Part shown: positions 1 to 35,119 of the stretch, piece by piece | Layout of the letters: each line of letters begins with the position of its first letter | Numbering within the stretch: position 1 is the stretch's first letter | NCBI RefSeq assembly: GCF_014805685.1 | Contig: NC_060887.1 | Location: 13,430,463-13,494,462 of the forward strand | Source: Silurus meridionalis | Lineage: Eukaryota > Chordata > Actinopteri > Siluriformes > Siluridae | DNA: 64,000 bases | Reading direction: 5' to 3' | Position numbers and translations under genes: made by a program | The notes under the pieces: model-generated | What the model saw: only the letters and a program-made list of their open reading frames with translations | Told to the model about the DNA's origin: nothing | Databases searched by the model: none

Positions 1-1270
1 CACTCACTCACTCACTCACCTAATCACCCATTCACTCACTCACTCACTCACTCACTTACTCATTCACTCACTCACTCACTCACTCACCTATTCACTCACT
101 CACTCACTCACTCACTTAATCACCCATTAACTCACTCACTTATACACTCACTCACTTAATCACCCATTAACTCACTCACTCACTCACTCATACACTCACT
201 CACTCATACACTCACTTACTCACTCACTCACCTATTCACTCACTTACTCACTCCCTCACTCACTTAATCACCCATTCACTCACTTACTCACTCACTCACT
301 CACTCGCCTAATCACCCATTCACTCACTCATTTACTTACTCTCTCACTCACTCACTCACTCACCACTTAATCACCTATTCACTCACTCACTCAATCACCC
401 ATTCACTCACTCATACACTCACTCACTCACTCACCTAATCACCCATTTACTCACTTAATCACCCATTCACTCACTCACTCACTCACTCATACACTCACTC
501 ACTTACTCACTTAATCACCCATTCACTCACTCACCCACTCCTTACTCACTCACTCACCATACACTTACTCACCCATTCCCTCACTCACTCACTCACTCAC
601 TCACTTACTTAATCACCCATTCACTCACTCACTCACTTACTCACTCACTCACTCACTCACCACCACTCACCCATTTACTTATTTTCACTCACTTAATTAC
701 TTATTTTCTCACTTACCCATGCACTTACTCACTCACTCATTCACTCACTTACCCATTCATACACTCTCTCTCACTTACCTATTTATTCATCTACTCACTT
801 ACTCTCTCACTCACCCATGCACTCACTAATTCACTCACTTACTCACTTACTCACATATTCACTCACTCACTCTTTTAATCACTCACTTACTTTCTCCCCA
901 CTTACCCATGTATTTGCTTACCCATTCACTAATCTATGCACACATTTACCTACTTACCCACTCACTCACTCACTCACTCACTCACCACTCACTCACTCAC
1001 TCACTCACTCACTCATTCACTCACCACTCACTCACTCACTTGCTCACCATATTCCTTACATACTTCCCATAAACTTCCTCCCTCACTAATTTACTAACTC
1101 ACTCACTTTTTCATTCACTCATTCTCAGAATTCACTCACTCACCAATTTTCCTATTCACTCACATAAACTAAACACCCACCCACTCACTTACTTACCCAT
1201 TCACTCGCTCAATCATTAACTCAACCACTCATTTACACAATCACTCATTTACTCATCCACTCACTCACTT
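1..1270. repeat. Tetranucleotide tandem array, (CACT)n with variants
   Basis: Almost 1.3 kb of CACT/CTCA units, broken at intervals by variant blocks such as TAATCACCCATT. The array begins before position 1. Its open frame (817-1089, His/Ser/Leu/Thr repeats) is a by-product of the repeat and not a gene. Variant density rises toward 1270. Confidence 0.97.
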
Positions 1271-1284
1271 CCTCACAGTAACCA

Positions 1285-1565
1285 CTTTATCTTGGTCAGG
1301 GTGCTATCCCAGGAACACAGGGCATATGGTGAAAATACACCGAAGGTGGAAAGCAGGTCTGTTGCAGCCACATTTACACTTGGCCAATTTACATCAGCCG
1401 ATCCACTTACTAATGTTAGTTTGATAGGTGAAGGAATCCCATGCGGACACAAAAAAAAGGCCAAAGGAATTTCACACAGACAGTTAGCTGGGCTCAAAAT
1501 ACACCCAGAGACCCCAGAGCTAGGAGACAGCAACTCTACCAGCTGCACTACTCTGGCCCACTAAT
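1285..1565 (-). repeat. Decayed fish interspersed repeat
   Basis: Contains phrases such as GGTGCTATCCCAGGAACACAG, CCCATGCGGACAC and ACAGTTAGCTGGGCTC, and ends with a run about elements in order that resembles a very common fish dispersed repeat. Related, differently decayed copies are seen at about 4320-4560, 6605-6850 and 44180-44310. The open frames here belong to the repeat. Confidence 0.6.
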
Positions 1566-2250
1566 TGAAGAACCCTTTAAAGCATTTAGTGTGTACATGC
1601 AGGAGGGAGCATCAAACTAATTTAATGCTAAAATAAAAAGGCACTGCTGGATCATGACTAAGCAGAATTTATATGGTGGATCATTCTTATTCTCATTCTC
1701 AATGTGAATCAGTGTGGTACTGGTTCAAGTCAAATCATGCACAGCTACCTTTCTGTCAATGTTAATAGACACCCGCAATATTTTCCCTTTTTTTGGTATA
1801 GCCAGAGAATTTAGCTTGTCTTTTCTGTGTGTATCCTCTAACCATGATCAGTGATAAAATATATGACCTAAGAGCTGATGGTGAGCTCAGCATGTATATT
1901 GTGGTGAACATATGGCTACAGCCCGGAAACTACAAATGTACAAAGTGAGCTCCTTAAAGACATTATTTGTACAAAGAACCCTGACCTCAACTCCAAATGA
2001 AATTCCAACTACATGCCAGGTTTTTGTGCTTGTGCTTGATCCAAACTAAACAATCCAAACTAAACAAATTAAAAGGTGCTGAAAGGAGCTCAGTTGTCAG
2101 TTTGCTTTGTAATTTTAAGCACAACGATTAGCAAATTGACGAAGAAAGCAGTTTAAGAAACAATTTTGCCATCAAAAAATTTCCCTCAGGTAGTTTAAGT
2201 AGCAGAATTCTTTTTTTTTGCACATGAGATCGTTGAATAAGCTGATTTAC
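1566..2250. other. Non-coding stretch, nothing recognised
   Basis: A/T-rich unique-looking sequence with no convincing coding frame, RNA gene or repeat ends. Confidence 0.5.
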
Positions 2251-2254
2251 TGTA

Positions 2255-2395
2255 TTATTTATGTAATTTATGTCTTGTGTTTTTGTCTGTTTTACTTGTG
2301 TCCTTAATTTATGTCATAGTCTGCTTTGTTTAGAGGCTAGCAGACTGGTTCCTGTACATATGACAATAAACCCTTCACTCTTGAATCTTATACGC
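2255..2395 (+). repeat. LINE 3' end fragment
   Basis: Ends GTACATATGACAATAAACCC followed by CACTCTTGAATCT, the polyadenylation-like tail typical of a fish non-LTR retrotransposon. No reverse transcriptase frame is left. Confidence 0.5.
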
Positions 2396-2483
2396 AACAT
2401 TATACATTTGGCATTTTTAAGGAATGATTTCTCACATACTATCAGAGAACCACTGACTTTTTCGATTTGCTCATTACAATTTA

Positions 2484-2485
<2 letters not shown>

Positions 2486-2545
<60 letters not shown>
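2486..2545. repeat. (CA)n microsatellite
   Basis: Thirty perfect CA units. Confidence 0.99.
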
Positions 2546-2580
2546 AGATGTGGTTCCTCAAGGGATTCAAAATAGGGCAA

Positions 2581-3192
2581 AAACTCTTATCAAAATAAGG
2601 AACAGGACAGCTATGCTCACTGGCCAATTGAACTACTTATCTCTTCTTTCATGTTAAAAAAAAAAAGAGCTCTCTGAAATTTGGGAGATTTTGAGGAAAT
2701 CTTATTAATCAAGAAAAATACCACCACAGGCTAAAATCCTGATTGCAGTACTCGAACGGTTTGCTGTGCTTTGCTGCTTTGCGTTTTCTGGAGCAAACTA
2801 AGAAATTACTTTTGGTTTAAATACAAATACTAGTAAAAATACTGCAGTAGATCGAACTGAGTTTTCTCTATTTGATTCTGAGCTACAGTTACGGTTTCTC
2901 TAAAAGCATGCATCGTTTTATGTTTTGGATGAAAACTGAATCAGTCTCATTTTTTTCTGTCCAAGTTAAAAGAATAAGTTGTTGATCTTTCAAAAAACAG
3001 TGATAAAATGATGACCTACAATATAATACAAAGCTAAAGAAAAAAAAAAGATATACTCTATATGGAGAAAACATGATTAATCCTCCAAGCTAGAATGAAG
3101 AGAAAACCTTTGAGCTTAACAGGACAGTGTGAAGCCCCTGTCCTTACATTGCAGTTCAGAGAGAGCCAAGAGAAAGAGAAAAGGAGAGAGAA

Positions 3193-3255
<63 letters not shown>

Positions 3256-4230
3256 ACACTAGGCACCCTTAAGCTATTGTGCGCTCCCCTCAGGCTGTGT
3301 GTGCTGCTGCAGCGGGAGACTATGTACTCATGTAGACTGCAGATTTTCTCATTTTAGTTTTAATAAACACTGTATTTGGCTGTGCTATTTTTTTTCTATT
3401 TGGAACAATTAAAAAAGATATTAAATGCCCATTTCAATAAAAAAGAGACTTATAGAAACTACATCATAAGCTTTGCACACACATTAATTTTGCATCTTCA
3501 CTCATCATTGAGTCCAAAATATGTTGAATTATCATTTGAACTATGGTTGTTTCTGTTAGTTTGCTCAATTACATCGCAGTCACCACGTGTGTCTCTTTTA
3601 GAAGGTAAATAGCTTAGATGTATATGACACCAAAATAAGTGTACTGATCCTAAACTGCTGAATCTACTGAATCTAAATACTTTTTTGTACTTTTTCTGGT
3701 TCCCAGACTGCTGTACCATTTTTTGGTGTTCTTGTAAGTGTGGGGTAACCAAGGGACAACAACACCATTCTGAAGTAGTGAGAAAATAAGTGATTGAATT
3801 GTTATGGAATAGTAAAAGACATTACGCTTTATGCTGGATAACCAGGCCATCTACTAAAGAATCAAAAATACAGACATGCTATAGTCTGCTACCATATGTA
3901 ATGTTTTATGCCAATTTATTATCTCTTGTATTATGTGGAATATCAAAAGAACTATATGTTTAAACGATTTAGAGATATAAAGAAATTAACAAATAATTAA
4001 TAAATGAATGAAAAACAGGTGTGATAAAACGATGTGACATAATTAGGAATAGAATCATGAATTATAATATTGTATGAGGATAATAATTATGAAGATGCCA
4101 TTAATTATTATGTAAGCCCTTAAAATCACATCTTATTAGTTCATCTGACACAGTCACAAAGGATCCCTTGGACCCAATGTGGGAGAAATCACCCTTTATA
4201 AACAGATTTATTAGTTATTCATCCAAAATC
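2581..4230. other. Non-coding stretch with one microsatellite
   Basis: No supported gene. It holds the (TG)n run at 3195-3252; short open frames on both strands are A/T-rich and family-less. Confidence 0.5.
3195..3252. repeat. (TG)n microsatellite
   Basis: About 29 uninterrupted TG units, preceded by a GA-rich tract. Confidence 0.99.
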
Positions 4231-4319
4231 ACATTATTCAGCGGTGATGTTGTTTTGGGGGTCGATTGAGAGCTTGGGTAATTATTTGTGTGCAGTTTCT
4301 GGACATGTTTTTCCCACTT

Positions 4320-4560
4320 CTACTTCTTTTTCGGCTTTCTGGTTTCTTCCCACCTGCACAAAAAACATGTGAGCAGATGGATTGGCTATGGTATGAATGT
4401 GCGTGTACGTTGCCCTGTCGATGGACTGGCATGCCAGCCGTGGTGTGTCCCTGCAACCCAGCCTCCCCCTTCACATCCCCCTTCCCCAGAATAGATGTTG
4501 GATCCACTGCAACCCCAAACAAGGATGGAGTGCTTACTGAACGCCTTAAATTATTCTGTA
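4320..4560 (+). repeat. Decayed fish interspersed repeat
   Basis: Contains GTTTCTTCCCACCTGCACA, GCCCTGTCGATGGACTGGCA and CCCAGAATAGATGTTGGATC, degenerate forms of a widespread fish repeat whose consensus contains 'gtttcc-cccaca' and 'ccctgcgatgg-ttggca' phrases. It explains the 136-codon open frame at 4266-4676. Confidence 0.6.
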
Positions 4561-5379
4561 ATTACAGTGAAAGTAACAGGAAAAGCCCATATCAATGGAT
4601 TCGAAACAAGTTTTGGAGGATCAGCAACTACACTGAGAAGCAAAGTGATTATTCATGGGGACTTTCAAATTCTTGAATGAAGCAGGAATGTCACATCAGC
4701 TACCTTTTCACATAAAGTATTACAGCAAGCAATTATGGTAGCTTGGAGTAAAACAGGGACAGGGAGTGAAGAGAGAGAGAGAGAAAAGGAGAGAAGTGTG
4801 TGCGTGTGTGTGTGTGTGACTCGGGGATAAGGCTGAGGTATGGAAAGTCCTTGGCCTAAAAAAATTAGATCAGACCAATGCGCAAGTGCGCGCCTGCACG
4901 GGAGCGCGCTTAGTTCAAGCAGAAACTACTGCAAACGCTACTGGCTGCTTTCTCCATTTCTCAGAGTTGAGCTCCGAAAACGAGTCATCCCGCAATAATC
5001 AACAATTTTAGCCCAGTAAACATTACTAAGCACTGCCAACAGTGTAGATCACACAAGCTTGAAATTAAATACTAATACTAATAATACTAATACTAATAAT
5101 ACACTTACAAAGTAAAGTAAGTTATTAATCACACTAGCAGTCAAACGATCAGTAAAAACTAACCTTTCATTATCTTTGCGTGCTCTCGTGTACCTGCTTT
5201 TTCAAACATACCCTCTCCGTTATTTTACCTTACGTCATAAAAATTCCGCATTTGTTCACCTACGTCATAAATATGGCAATTAAACAGGTTTCTCTCCATT
5301 CAACGCGCTCTCGAGATGCTTCTCCCAATGGCATATGGTTTCACTTACATGCATGCGGCACAGTAGCTACTACTGTACT

Positions 5380-5381
<2 letters not shown>

Positions 5382-5412
<31 letters not shown>
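5382..5412. repeat. (CA)n microsatellite
   Basis: Fifteen CA units; a second, mixed CA/CG run follows at 5568-5640. Confidence 0.97.
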
Positions 5413-5414
<2 letters not shown>

Positions 5415-5567
5415 TTACAGCACTCTAGAAAGAGGAAAATCCTGCAAATTCTCATCCACACACACAGGACTCCAGATGTGTAGCAAATAGTTACACCATC
5501 TGTGCATGGGGCAGACCACCCAAAATGCAGACCTATATGATTTTGTAAAAGCGTGTTTAAGATCACG

Positions 5568-5640
5568 ACACACACACAAGCGCACGCGCGTACACACACA
5601 CACACACACGCACGCACGCACGCAAACACACGCACGCAGA
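5568..5640. repeat. Mixed CA/CG simple repeat
   Basis: CACA units interspersed with CGCACG, so alternating purine-pyrimidine throughout. Confidence 0.9.
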
Positions 5641-5747
5641 CACGGGTTAAAGAAAATGCACATGCTCACCCTTCCCAAAGAGGCGAGAGGATCCTGCCAA
5701 CACAGCCGAGATCCTGACAGCAGAGATGTCCGGTTTAAAAAAGCCTG

Positions 5748-5750
<3 letters not shown>

Positions 5751-5796
<46 letters not shown>
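5751..5796. repeat. (TC)n microsatellite
   Basis: About 20 TC units followed by CT-rich sequence to about 5825. Confidence 0.97.
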
Positions 5797-6604
5797 ACCC
5801 CTCTCTCTCCCTCACTCCTCGGGTGCGCATATTTTCCCGCTCTTCATTCTTTCTGCGCACCCTCTACTCCCCATACTGAAGTGATGCAGTAACCAAGGAG
5901 AGAAGGAAATCAACACCAACATTTTCCCCCCCTCCAATTTAATGTGTGCCACTGAATTATAAGAACAGATGTTAGTTTTTTCTCTCTCCCTCCCTGCTCT
6001 TTTTTTTTTAAAGGAGAAGAGGAGAAGAAAATTGCAGTGCACCTGTCCACAGATCAATGCCTTTCGTATGATACAAAAGCATTAACCATAAACCATGCAT
6101 GCATCACCTCACACATCAATAACATCTAAGGTTGTGCATGGATAATCAGTTAGCCTGGGAAATTTACATCCCCCCACTGTACCCCTGTTCCTTACACCTG
6201 CCCACAGATCTCTAGACGAATGTTGTACCTGGGGATCCCCTGTCTAATGATTACGTGAGAACCAGAACTCAGCAAAGGAGGTCCAGTTGTCCCAATACAA
6301 TACATTTTACAATAGGAAATGAATGCTAAATTAAACAGCTCTTCGATTTTATACCACGATTTGAATATTTTGCTTTTGGTGTAAAAACAGAGTAAAAAAA
6401 TTGCCAAAGAGATTTGCTGTATTGCAAATAATTTGTACACTTTTATTCAGAGAAAAGTTCCTTAAAGTGTTCTTAGTATCATAAAATTGTTTATTTTTTA
6501 CGAGTAACCAGCTCTGATAGAGAAAAAAACTCCTTGTCACTTTAGATTTAATCTTCCTTCAGTTTATAAGCAGCTTCCACATCCATTCTTTCTTTTCTTT
6601 TCAG

Positions 6605-6850
6605 GGTTTGAAGTAGATTTGGAGGTTATCCTGGGAACACTGGGTGCACCATGGCATTGACACACATGCATGGACACACATTTATTCACACTTATCCAGT
6701 GCACCTACTGGAATAGTTTTGGAAGGTGGGTGGAAACTGGAGAAACTGGATCCAAGCACACATGGTGAGAAGGTACGCAGTACGCAGCAAAAGTTCAGGA
6801 TCAAACTACGACCTCAAAGCTGTAATGCAGAAAGCTAATTGCTGCACCCC
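6605..6850 (-). repeat. Decayed fish interspersed repeat
   Basis: Phrases such as TATCCTGGGAACACTGGGTG, GGAAACTGGAGAAACTGGAT and CAAAGCTGTAATGCAG mark another copy of the family at 1285-1565 and 4320-4560. Confidence 0.6.
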
Positions 6851-8420
6851 ATCAACGCTTCCATTATCACTTATAATCTCTTAAAAGAAATGTGCAATAG
6901 TGTACATTTGCATGCAGATATATAGCACATGCCCATTTTTCATGTATAGTCTTACTTTTTCCGTTCTTTTTTTCTCCCTTGGGTTTCCTTTCATGTTCCC
7001 TGATGAGGAAATCCTGTATTTTTAGAAGCTATATCAATAGCATGTGGTACACTCCGACCCCAAGAAGATTGAGATCTTATGCCTCTTATAAAAGGCACAA
7101 GAATACTTCAGATACAAGAAAAGAAATCTTGCAGTTTGTCATTATGTTGTGGAAATTTCACAATTTGTTCACAGTGTAGTCTTATTGTTTTACTGCGTGT
7201 TCACACACAAGCTCACAGAGATTTATACACCCCTGTTGCCACTCATTTACCAGGTTAAAAGTAGCTTTATATTATGACAATTGAAACAGGAAGTGTGATA
7301 TTTTTTCTTATTTAAATACACTATAGAACTGAACAGATATTCAATAGTTAAAAGGCTCGGAGGATGACAAGCAGATGAGAGGCAGGGACAGTTACAGTAA
7401 GGAGGTTATGTTGGATTTTTAATAGGCAGGAGAACTGAGGGTGTCCCATTATATCACTGCGTACCCTCCGGGAGTCAGCCAGGATGACGTGATAAGAGGC
7501 GAAAGAGACAGAGGGAGAGAAGGGAAAATGGAGAGATGCCTCGAGAGGTTGTTTTGCTTTCTCGGCAGCCTCATCAGCAAGAACGTGCAAGTCAACTGCT
7601 TCAAACAGCAATAACAGACAACAGCAGACACAAAAGACCCCAATAACAAACATCATTGAATCCTTTCGACATATTTGCCTTGTCATTGTTGTGCTGTACT
7701 TCTAACATCACAGCACCGTCTATCATGTATGTTAGATACTGAACAAGTGCTGAAAGAGTTGGTCAAACAGTTCACTTGAAAATAAAGGTTCTTTAATGAT
7801 TCTTTGTGAAGTTATATGGTTTTCTGAAGGGTCTTTACCATCAGTGGAAGCTATATATAGAAGAAAAGGTTCTTTGTACTGTAGTAGAAAAAGGGTTCTT
7901 CAGAGTAAAGAGATGTTCTTCACACTCAGCAATCTTCACATATAATCTCTGATGAAGAAGTTGAACTTGTAACTCTAAACTGCATCAGGTACTATGGGAA
8001 AAGGTGTTTTTTTTTAATAACAATTACCTGAAAAAGTCTTTGGGAAATAAAAACTGGGTCTTCAAAACCCTCCTTTTTGTTTTTTTTCCTGGCACCTGTA
8101 TTCGTAAGAGTGTTTGTTGGAGAAAGATTTTTTGGCACAATGAGACAAAATAAATACTTTATGTACAGTACTTTAAGAAAACTTTTTAAAACAAAACAAC
8201 TGTATGCAAACTGCCAATGATACACTGGAGTATTCTAAAACCAAAAACCTAAATGTGTTAGAATGACCCAGACTTCAATATCCATTCAATCTGCATATCC
8301 ATCCAGAAACAAGGCAAAATCTTAAACCCTAGAAAAAAATCTCCTAACCTGTACATTTATATTGAGATTACTCATTATAATTATTCAAATAATGAGTGTC
8401 CCCCATTAATCAACACTTTA
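6851..8420. other. Non-coding stretch, nothing recognised
   Basis: Short open frames on both strands, none with a recognisable motif or coding-like composition. Confidence 0.45.
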
Positions 8421-8427
8421 TATTAAT

Positions 8428-8990
8428 GAAACAGTGCCTTATGGAAGTAGTCATCCCCTTTATTTTTTCAGTATTGCTGCATTATTACATGGAATTAAAA
8501 TGGATCTTCAAGGAGTTTAATGTAGACGACATAAAGACCACCATTAAGCTGCTAAATATTTAATATTGGCACACAATTAATAATAATTAAAAATATGTAA
8601 AATTATGAAATATGCAAAGTCATCTTTTGCTGCAATTTCAGCTCCAAGTCTCATTGGGTATGTCTTTATTTTACATGATAACATCTAACCACTGGGATTT
8701 ATGCCCATTCTTAATGGCAAAGCTTGCTCCAACTTCTTGCAAGTTAGTTGAGTTGGGTTGGTGTAAGTCATACCACAAACTCTTAATTAGGATAAGGACT
8801 ATGTTTTGATAAAACCCTGTTTTGACTAGGCCATGGCAACAGATTTCAATGTTTCTCTTTATTCTACTCCAGTTTAGCTTTAACTGTAAGTTTTGGGTCA
8901 TTGACTTGCTGACAATCTCCTTGAAATCAAATAAAACTGTCTGCACAGCATGATGCTGCCATCATATCATACTTTCTTTCGGATTCTCAT
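8428..8990 (-). mobile_element. Tc1/mariner-type transposon relic
   Basis: Starts ACAGTGCCTTATGGAAGTAGTCATCCCCTT, a decayed Tc1-like end, and carries degenerate transposase sequence on the minus strand (phrases such as TCTCATTGGGTATGTCTTTAT and GACTAGGCCATGGCAACA). Many stops; the right end is lost near 8990. Confidence 0.7.
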
Positions 8991-9339
8991 GCTTTTGCGA
9001 TAAAAGGTTTTGTTTTTTATTTCCCAACAATCCATTTAAGTACATAATAATAAAAATTTTATTAAGTTATAGTACATTATCATAATGCAACAAAACAGGG
9101 AAATGGGGGGTGGGGGTGGGGGTTGGCGGGTTGGGGTGCTTTTTACAAAGCAGTGTATATATTAGAGGTCAAAAATCTAAGATTGAGTGAAAATGCTTCC
9201 ATCTAAATATCTAAATATAGATACAAATCTTCTTTACAAATGTTAATTATATAATTGGAACCAACCTGAGAGTAAGTAAATGTGTCATGAACTCAAATTG
9301 TAAAGTGTAAAACCTTACATACATACGCTTTCTAAGTGT

Positions 9340-9515
9340 TTTTTTTTTTACATTTAGGGTATTAATTGACCGGAGTGACTTACAATTATCTTTTGGATGC
9401 AAGTCAGCAGTTGAGATTTTAAAAGCCTTGCTTAAGGTCCTAGCAGTGGCAGTAAACTCATGAAACAAACTGAAACAAACACTTTAACCAGTGAACTCCC
9501 ACTTTCCCAGTCACA
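9340..9515. repeat. Short interspersed repeat, copy 1
   Basis: Contains GACTTACAATTATCTTTT, TTGCTTAAGGTCCTAGCAGTGG and ACTTTAACCAGTGAACTCC. The copy at 11735-11915 has the same order of phrases; the family looks like a common fish SINE-type repeat. Confidence 0.6.
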
Positions 9516-9659
9516 AATTTGCTTGCACTTAAATAGGGACCAATAAATACTGGAGACTCTTGAATATAGAATAGTGAAAACATTGAAAGTTTACTCTCGT
9601 CAATGTTAAAACCAATTCATATGCATTTTTTAAATGAAAAGAAATCTTTTGGGACTCAC

Positions 9660-10120
9660 TGTAAGTGTTCTCTCTTTCAGTTAGAAGAGAGATTTTCAAT
9701 TCTTAATTTCGGCGTTTCTGTTTGTTTGCACATCACTGCTCCTCTGGATTTGCCTTTCCTCATACTTTTTTGCTCATCCATTTCATCTTTCAATTTCCAT
9801 TCGCTCCTACTCAAACTTTCCATTCCTGAATTAGATCCCACCTATCCACTTTCCTTCCATTCCTCTCTTTGCACCTTTGCTTCTTTCCTACAATTTACAA
9901 TTCATTTAACTCTTCTTCTGTCAACTTTCCTCTCTTCCACTCTCACATCTCCCTTTTTCTTTCCTCTAGTCTTGTCCCCTCCCCATCTTCTTTCCCCTCT
10001 CCTCTTGCCTGTTCTCTATGGACACCATGTCTTCGCTGCAGTTCTGCTGCATATCAGTGGAGGCTTGGGTTGTGAAGCGGGGATTGTTTTAGATTCTTTT
10101 CCAGGTCAGATTTTCTGACT
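9660..10120. other. CT-rich non-coding tract with a chance open frame
   Basis: A 171-codon frame at 9603-10118 is Leu/Ser/Phe/Pro-rich because the sequence is pyrimidine-rich. No domain, no splice context; treated as non-coding. Confidence 0.6.
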
Positions 10121-10129
10121 CAAACCAGG

Positions 10130-11730
10130 CCAGGCCTGAAACTGCACGCACTGTGCAGACAGCCTGTAGAGTCTCCCTAACCTCATTCACAGCCTCAAAA
10201 CTAAACATATACACGCACAAGCCTGAAAATTCACCCTAAATATGCAATGCAATCCATCATCTGCTGATCTTTTTAGGTGATGCTACATACTCATGAGAAG
10301 AAGAAAATCTTAAACTGTTATGCATGTTTTAATGAATCTTTTTCAAATAAAGTTTTTACACCAACATATTAAAGACATACTTTTGAATTGTAGCAATTGA
10401 TCAAAAACAGAGTTTCTACTGTACGCGTGGGTGATTCTTTCTTTTTTACATTTTAACATTTTAGAAACTGTGGCATTATAGGAAAATGATAAAAAAAAAA
10501 TTGGGATGGTGTGATGCATTGAAGCAGAAACAGTCATGTATTAGAATAAGCATTTTAATAGGACCCATGTGATTATATCTGAAAGCCTTATACACTATTA
10601 TCAAAGCTACACTGATATAGAAAATATAGTCACAAATTCTGACCAATCAGATTTAAGAACTCAGTAGAGCTTTAATACTCTAATACTATAGTAAGAAATT
10701 ACTGTATGGCAGGAGAACTTATTCAATTTATGACACAGCACTTATTTAATTTATGACACAGCATAATCAGCAGTGCTTATTAGGCCCTGATCGTGATGAT
10801 CCAACATATTCACTTCCCTTCATCTTCAGACACTCATTTTCAAATAATTGTCACTTCAGAGCATATATGTGTTTTAATATATTTCCTGTATACAGAGATT
10901 TGTAAAGCATATACACTTATATACTGCAGTCGTACATATATCGGCCTGCTTTTACAGAAATTTCTACAAATAACGATACAAATGGTTTATCAACAGGCCT
11001 TTGTTGTACATTCACTACAGCTTTACGCCACAATACATTTCACCTCCTTATTGCTTACGGTATTAAAAACAATAAGAGATTAAGCGGGTTTCATTCGAAA
11101 AGAATGAGCCGGGAAATTTGTTGTCTAAACTCCCTTGAAAGAAAAGTAAATCATCGGCTTTAGATCTCGAGGTGCCAGACAGATCTATAACTAGTATTTT
11201 CAACATGAAAATGAAATATTAGCTATCAACTGACTACTAACTAGCGACTTAAACAGGTTACTCCAGTGGTATTTCTTTAGCCACTGTAAAAAATAATGTA
11301 GTGATACAACATTATTCTCAGTATTCCATTAGATTTATGGGACGAGCACGGAGTTAGGAAAGGTGTTTAGGAAAACAGAATCATGGGAATCATGAGGGCT
11401 GGGATTCATGGAGAAAAGCTTGTGTGATGCCTTATGGTCTTTAAACTATAATAGCTCAAACCAAATTCATTAGCAGTGATGGACAATAAGGAAGATTTTT
11501 TTACTATATTACTGCACTTTAGTACATTTTTAGAATGTTTTCATTTTGGATTTTTTTTTATTGAACTACATTTCAGAAAAACATGCTGTTCCTTAATAAT
11601 TTGAAGTAAATACATGAATTAAATGTGAGATCACAAGCATAATTCTTTGGGAGCAAGGCTTCTTATAACAGAAATTCAGCCATTTGCCCATCATTAGCTT
11701 ATAGCTATCATGTTACAATCATGTACATAT
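10130..11730. other. Non-coding stretch, nothing recognised
   Basis: No gene supported. 10990-11200 is free of simple repeats and has mixed base composition, but I see no specific motif. Confidence 0.4.
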
Positions 11731-11734
11731 ACAT

Positions 11735-11915
11735 TTATTGAATCTGGGATGCCCTTAACAAGATCAACTTACAATTTTCTCATTTATAAACTGAGCAGGT
11801 GAGGGTTAAGGTTCCTGCTCAAGGGCTCAAGAGTGGGAAGTTGTTGGTGTTGGGATTTCAACTGATCTTCTGTTCAGAAGTCCAACATCTTAAACACTAA
11901 GCGCCCACTTTCCTC
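11735..11915. repeat. Short interspersed repeat, copy 2
   Basis: Contains GAGGGTTAAGGTTCCTGCTC, AAGGGCTCAAGAGTGGGA and CATCTTAAACACTAAGCGC in the same order as the copy at 9340-9515. Confidence 0.65.
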
Positions 11916-12835
11916 CAGCACTTGATCAGCAAGCTAAATGTACTTGCTTAATTACATTCGTTGGCATAACCCGTATATCAAAATGTAGTTCTTATAGCAA
12001 TGATAAAAATCAAACCTGATCAATCGAGTCGTCTTAGGCATGAAAGCACACATACACTCAGAAGCATTCAATTGAAAGATTTACAAATGAATCCATTTCT
12101 ATTCAACTTGATCAATGAGGCCCCAATGGAAATACCAGGAAACTAAAGGGATGAAGGCTGTGTAATATGAAAGGTGTGCCATAAGGCATACCAGATATAA
12201 ACATGAGAAACTAAATACAAATACTCAAAGACATGTATTTAATCCATTAAACTCCCAGCTGAATGCTGGATGATGAAATACTGAATAATGAGTTCATGAG
12301 AATGACATTTAATGCTTCACACCTTTTTTGAGTGCCATTGTTTCCTGTATCAAATACACTGTTGTATTTTGTCACATGAAAAAGAAGCTGGTTTAGGCGT
12401 TTGAGAGGACTGTGAACACCACCAGAGAGGGTGATAATAGAGATTATTTGAAGCTCTTTATCGTGCAATCTATTGATATTATCGCTTCTGTGCTCTAATG
12501 TGCTCTTTGTCTGATTAGATTATACATCATTATACCACTAGAGGGCCTGTGTGAAGTGAGCAGCATAGTATGTTCATCAGACACGTCTGAAACAGAATGA
12601 ATTTCTTAAAAAGGAGACGTGCTTATTATATAATATTTCTATGTCGTTCCCTAAAGAGAATGGTACAGAGACCCAGCTAATTTAACGCTGGCCACTTGGC
12701 TGTTCAATAGCATGATAGAAAGAAAAATCCCCATTTTTGAAGACACTGGAAAAACTTGGCACAATGCAAGACTTTCCTACAACCCCAAAATAGTACAAAG
12801 TCATATAATAGTTGTTTTGTGTGTGCTGTCTAAAC

Positions 12836-34663
<21,828 letters not shown>

Positions 34664-34828
34664 GCTGCTGATGGAAGGATGGGGCAGGGGGAGAGTAAAA
34701 AGGATAAATGCTAGGTGAAAAAAATGAAAAGGTGAAGATGTGCAGGTGGAGAAATAAAAGAGAAGATGAAGGGTGAAGGAAGAAAAGGAAAAAAAAACGA
34801 TGGGAAAGGAGGGCAAAGGATCTTGATA

Positions 34829-34830
<2 letters not shown>

Positions 34831-34870
<40 letters not shown>
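34831..34870. repeat. (GT)n microsatellite upstream of prkcg exon 1
   Basis: 20 GT units. Two CA runs follow at 34989-35016 and 35058-35111, so the 450 bases upstream of the presumed start are mostly simple repeat. Confidence 0.98.
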
Positions 34871-34872
<2 letters not shown>

Positions 34873-34988
34873 AGATGGCAGTTTGTGATGCTGATGAAGT
34901 CTAGAGAACAAAATTCACAAGAGAAACAGAGACACAAAGACAGAGAGAGAGACAGCTTGTGAGTGAACAGAATGAAAAAGAGCTTAAT

Positions 34989-35019
<31 letters not shown>

Positions 35020-35111
35020 TGCAATGGGTCACTAAAGCACATAGTGATTCTCTTTTACACACACACACACACACACACACATACACACACGCATGCACAC
35101 GCACACACACA
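34989..35111. repeat. Two (CA)n runs
   Basis: CA at 34989-35016 and imperfect CA at 35058-35111, separated by about 40 bases. Confidence 0.96.
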
Positions 35112-35119
35112 AACACTCT

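Noticed and set aside
817..1089. 90-codon His/Ser/Leu/Thr frame
   Set aside because: Translation of the CACT tandem array; no independent coding signal.
4266..4676. 136-codon plus-strand frame
   Set aside because: Lies over a decayed interspersed repeat also seen elsewhere in the window; no family match.
9603..10118. 171-codon plus-strand frame
   Set aside because: Produced by pyrimidine-rich sequence; Leu/Ser/Phe-rich with no domain.
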